Shown piece after piece: positions 63,788 through 64,000 of a DNA stretch of 64,000 nt (position 1 is its first letter; every line of letters starts with the position of its first letter). A program made the position numbers and the translations under genes. The DNA is taken from the NCBI RefSeq assembly GCF_004028095.1, contig NZ_SBHM01000006.1, positions 434,001-498,000 of the forward strand. The letters run 5' to 3'. Under the pieces are notes generated by a model. That model had not been told where the DNA came from. It did not search any database and saw only the letters and a list, made by a program, of their open reading frames with translations. This stretch comes from Paenarthrobacter ureafaciens. GTDB lineage: Bacteria > Actinomycetota > Actinomycetes > Actinomycetales > Micrococcaceae.

Positions 63788-64000
63788 TTACCGCCGGTGC
63801 ACTTCCACTCTAGCACCTTCAACGTCCACAGCCAGCGTCATCACGCGCCAAGCAACGTCGGGTGTGTTGGCCGAAGTAAAGGCGTCGATGTGGGCGGTGA
63901 CTGCTGCGGCCTCGGCCTCGCCGTTGGCGAGCACCATGACAGTGGGTCCTGCACCGGACACGACGGCGGCGAACCCGGCTGAGCGCAAGGAGGAAATCAG
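63788..64000 (-). CDS. thrB: Homoserine kinase, C-terminal part (cut by window)
   Basis: Only the last ~70 codons are visible; the frame continues past base 64000. FAAVVSGAGPTVMVLANGEA matches the GHMP-kinase C-terminal motif of homoserine kinase, which phosphorylates homoserine for threonine synthesis. Position ahead of rho matches the usual actinobacterial order hom-thrC-thrB-rho. Confidence 0.85.
   Translation of the reverse strand: MISSLRSAGFAAVVSGAGPTVMVLANGEAEAAAVTAHIDAFTSANTPDVAWRVMTLAVDVEGARVEVHRR

Overview
The window is a high-GC, gene-dense chromosomal segment of an actinobacterium, most likely a member of the Micrococcaceae close to Arthrobacter/Paenarthrobacter. This rests on the gene content (nucS, DUF2550, DUF2017, DUF3039 and DUF4395 genes), strong GC bias at codon third positions, frequent GTG/TTG starts, 4-bp ATGA/GTGA gene overlaps, and many starts preceded by a TANNNT box only 6-7 nt away (leaderless style). 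I see no tRNA, rRNA, insertion sequence, prophage or CRISPR array.

Layout. 1-9521: end of an amino-acid permease; a ketoacid dehydrogenase-like operon (E1 alpha, E1 beta, a free-standing lipoyl domain, an alpha/beta hydrolase); a MarR-like gene divergent from a phosphoribosyltransferase; an MHS-type transporter divergent from an IclR regulator; a second MFS transporter. 9581-18425: sbcCD, aquaporin, two DUF202 membrane proteins, an ADP-ribosylglycohydrolase, a DUF4395 protein and an exonuclease-BRCT fusion. 18534-21443: a GntR(YtrA)-ABC operon with a recognisable promoter and operator, and dedA. 21547-27817: murI, an MBL-fold hydrolase, rph and rdgB in one direction; clpS with a DUF2017 gene divergent from the NAD-salvage pair pncB-pncA. 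27819-28037: inverted clusters of a roughly 32-bp repeat around the pncA terminator. 28049-42688: a helicase, DUF3039, nagB, an ABC exporter, an old-yellow-enzyme oxidoreductase, a thioredoxin-fold/TPR protein, an unknown secreted/membrane protein, an AI-2E-type permease, nucS, nagA and a cold-shock gene with a structured leader.

42881-64000 reads right to left: thrB (cut by the window edge), rho, prfA, prmC, a sua5-type gene, a WecG/TagA-type transferase, a family 2 glycosyltransferase, wecA/tagO, two small membrane proteins, the complete F1Fo ATP synthase operon atpBEFHAGDC, DUF2550, then an esterase overlapping an MprF-like lipid aminoacyltransferase.

From general knowledge of Mycobacterium tuberculosis, the right and centre-left blocks follow the same gene order as its Rv1296-Rv1341 region (thrB-rho-prfA-hemK-sua5-rfe-atp-DUF2550 ... 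nucS ... thioredoxin/TPR ... pncB-clpS-DUF2017 ... murI-Rv1339-rph-rdgB). Two differences stand out. The rpmE gene that usually lies between rho and prfA is missing and a large nested palindrome sits there, and the mec-cysO-cysM segment between DUF2017 and murI is absent.

The best leads for something undescribed are the split AcoC-like lipoyl/hydrolase pair, the rho-prfA palindrome, the inverted repeat arrays after pncA, the MprF-esterase pair, and the widespread leaderless start signature.
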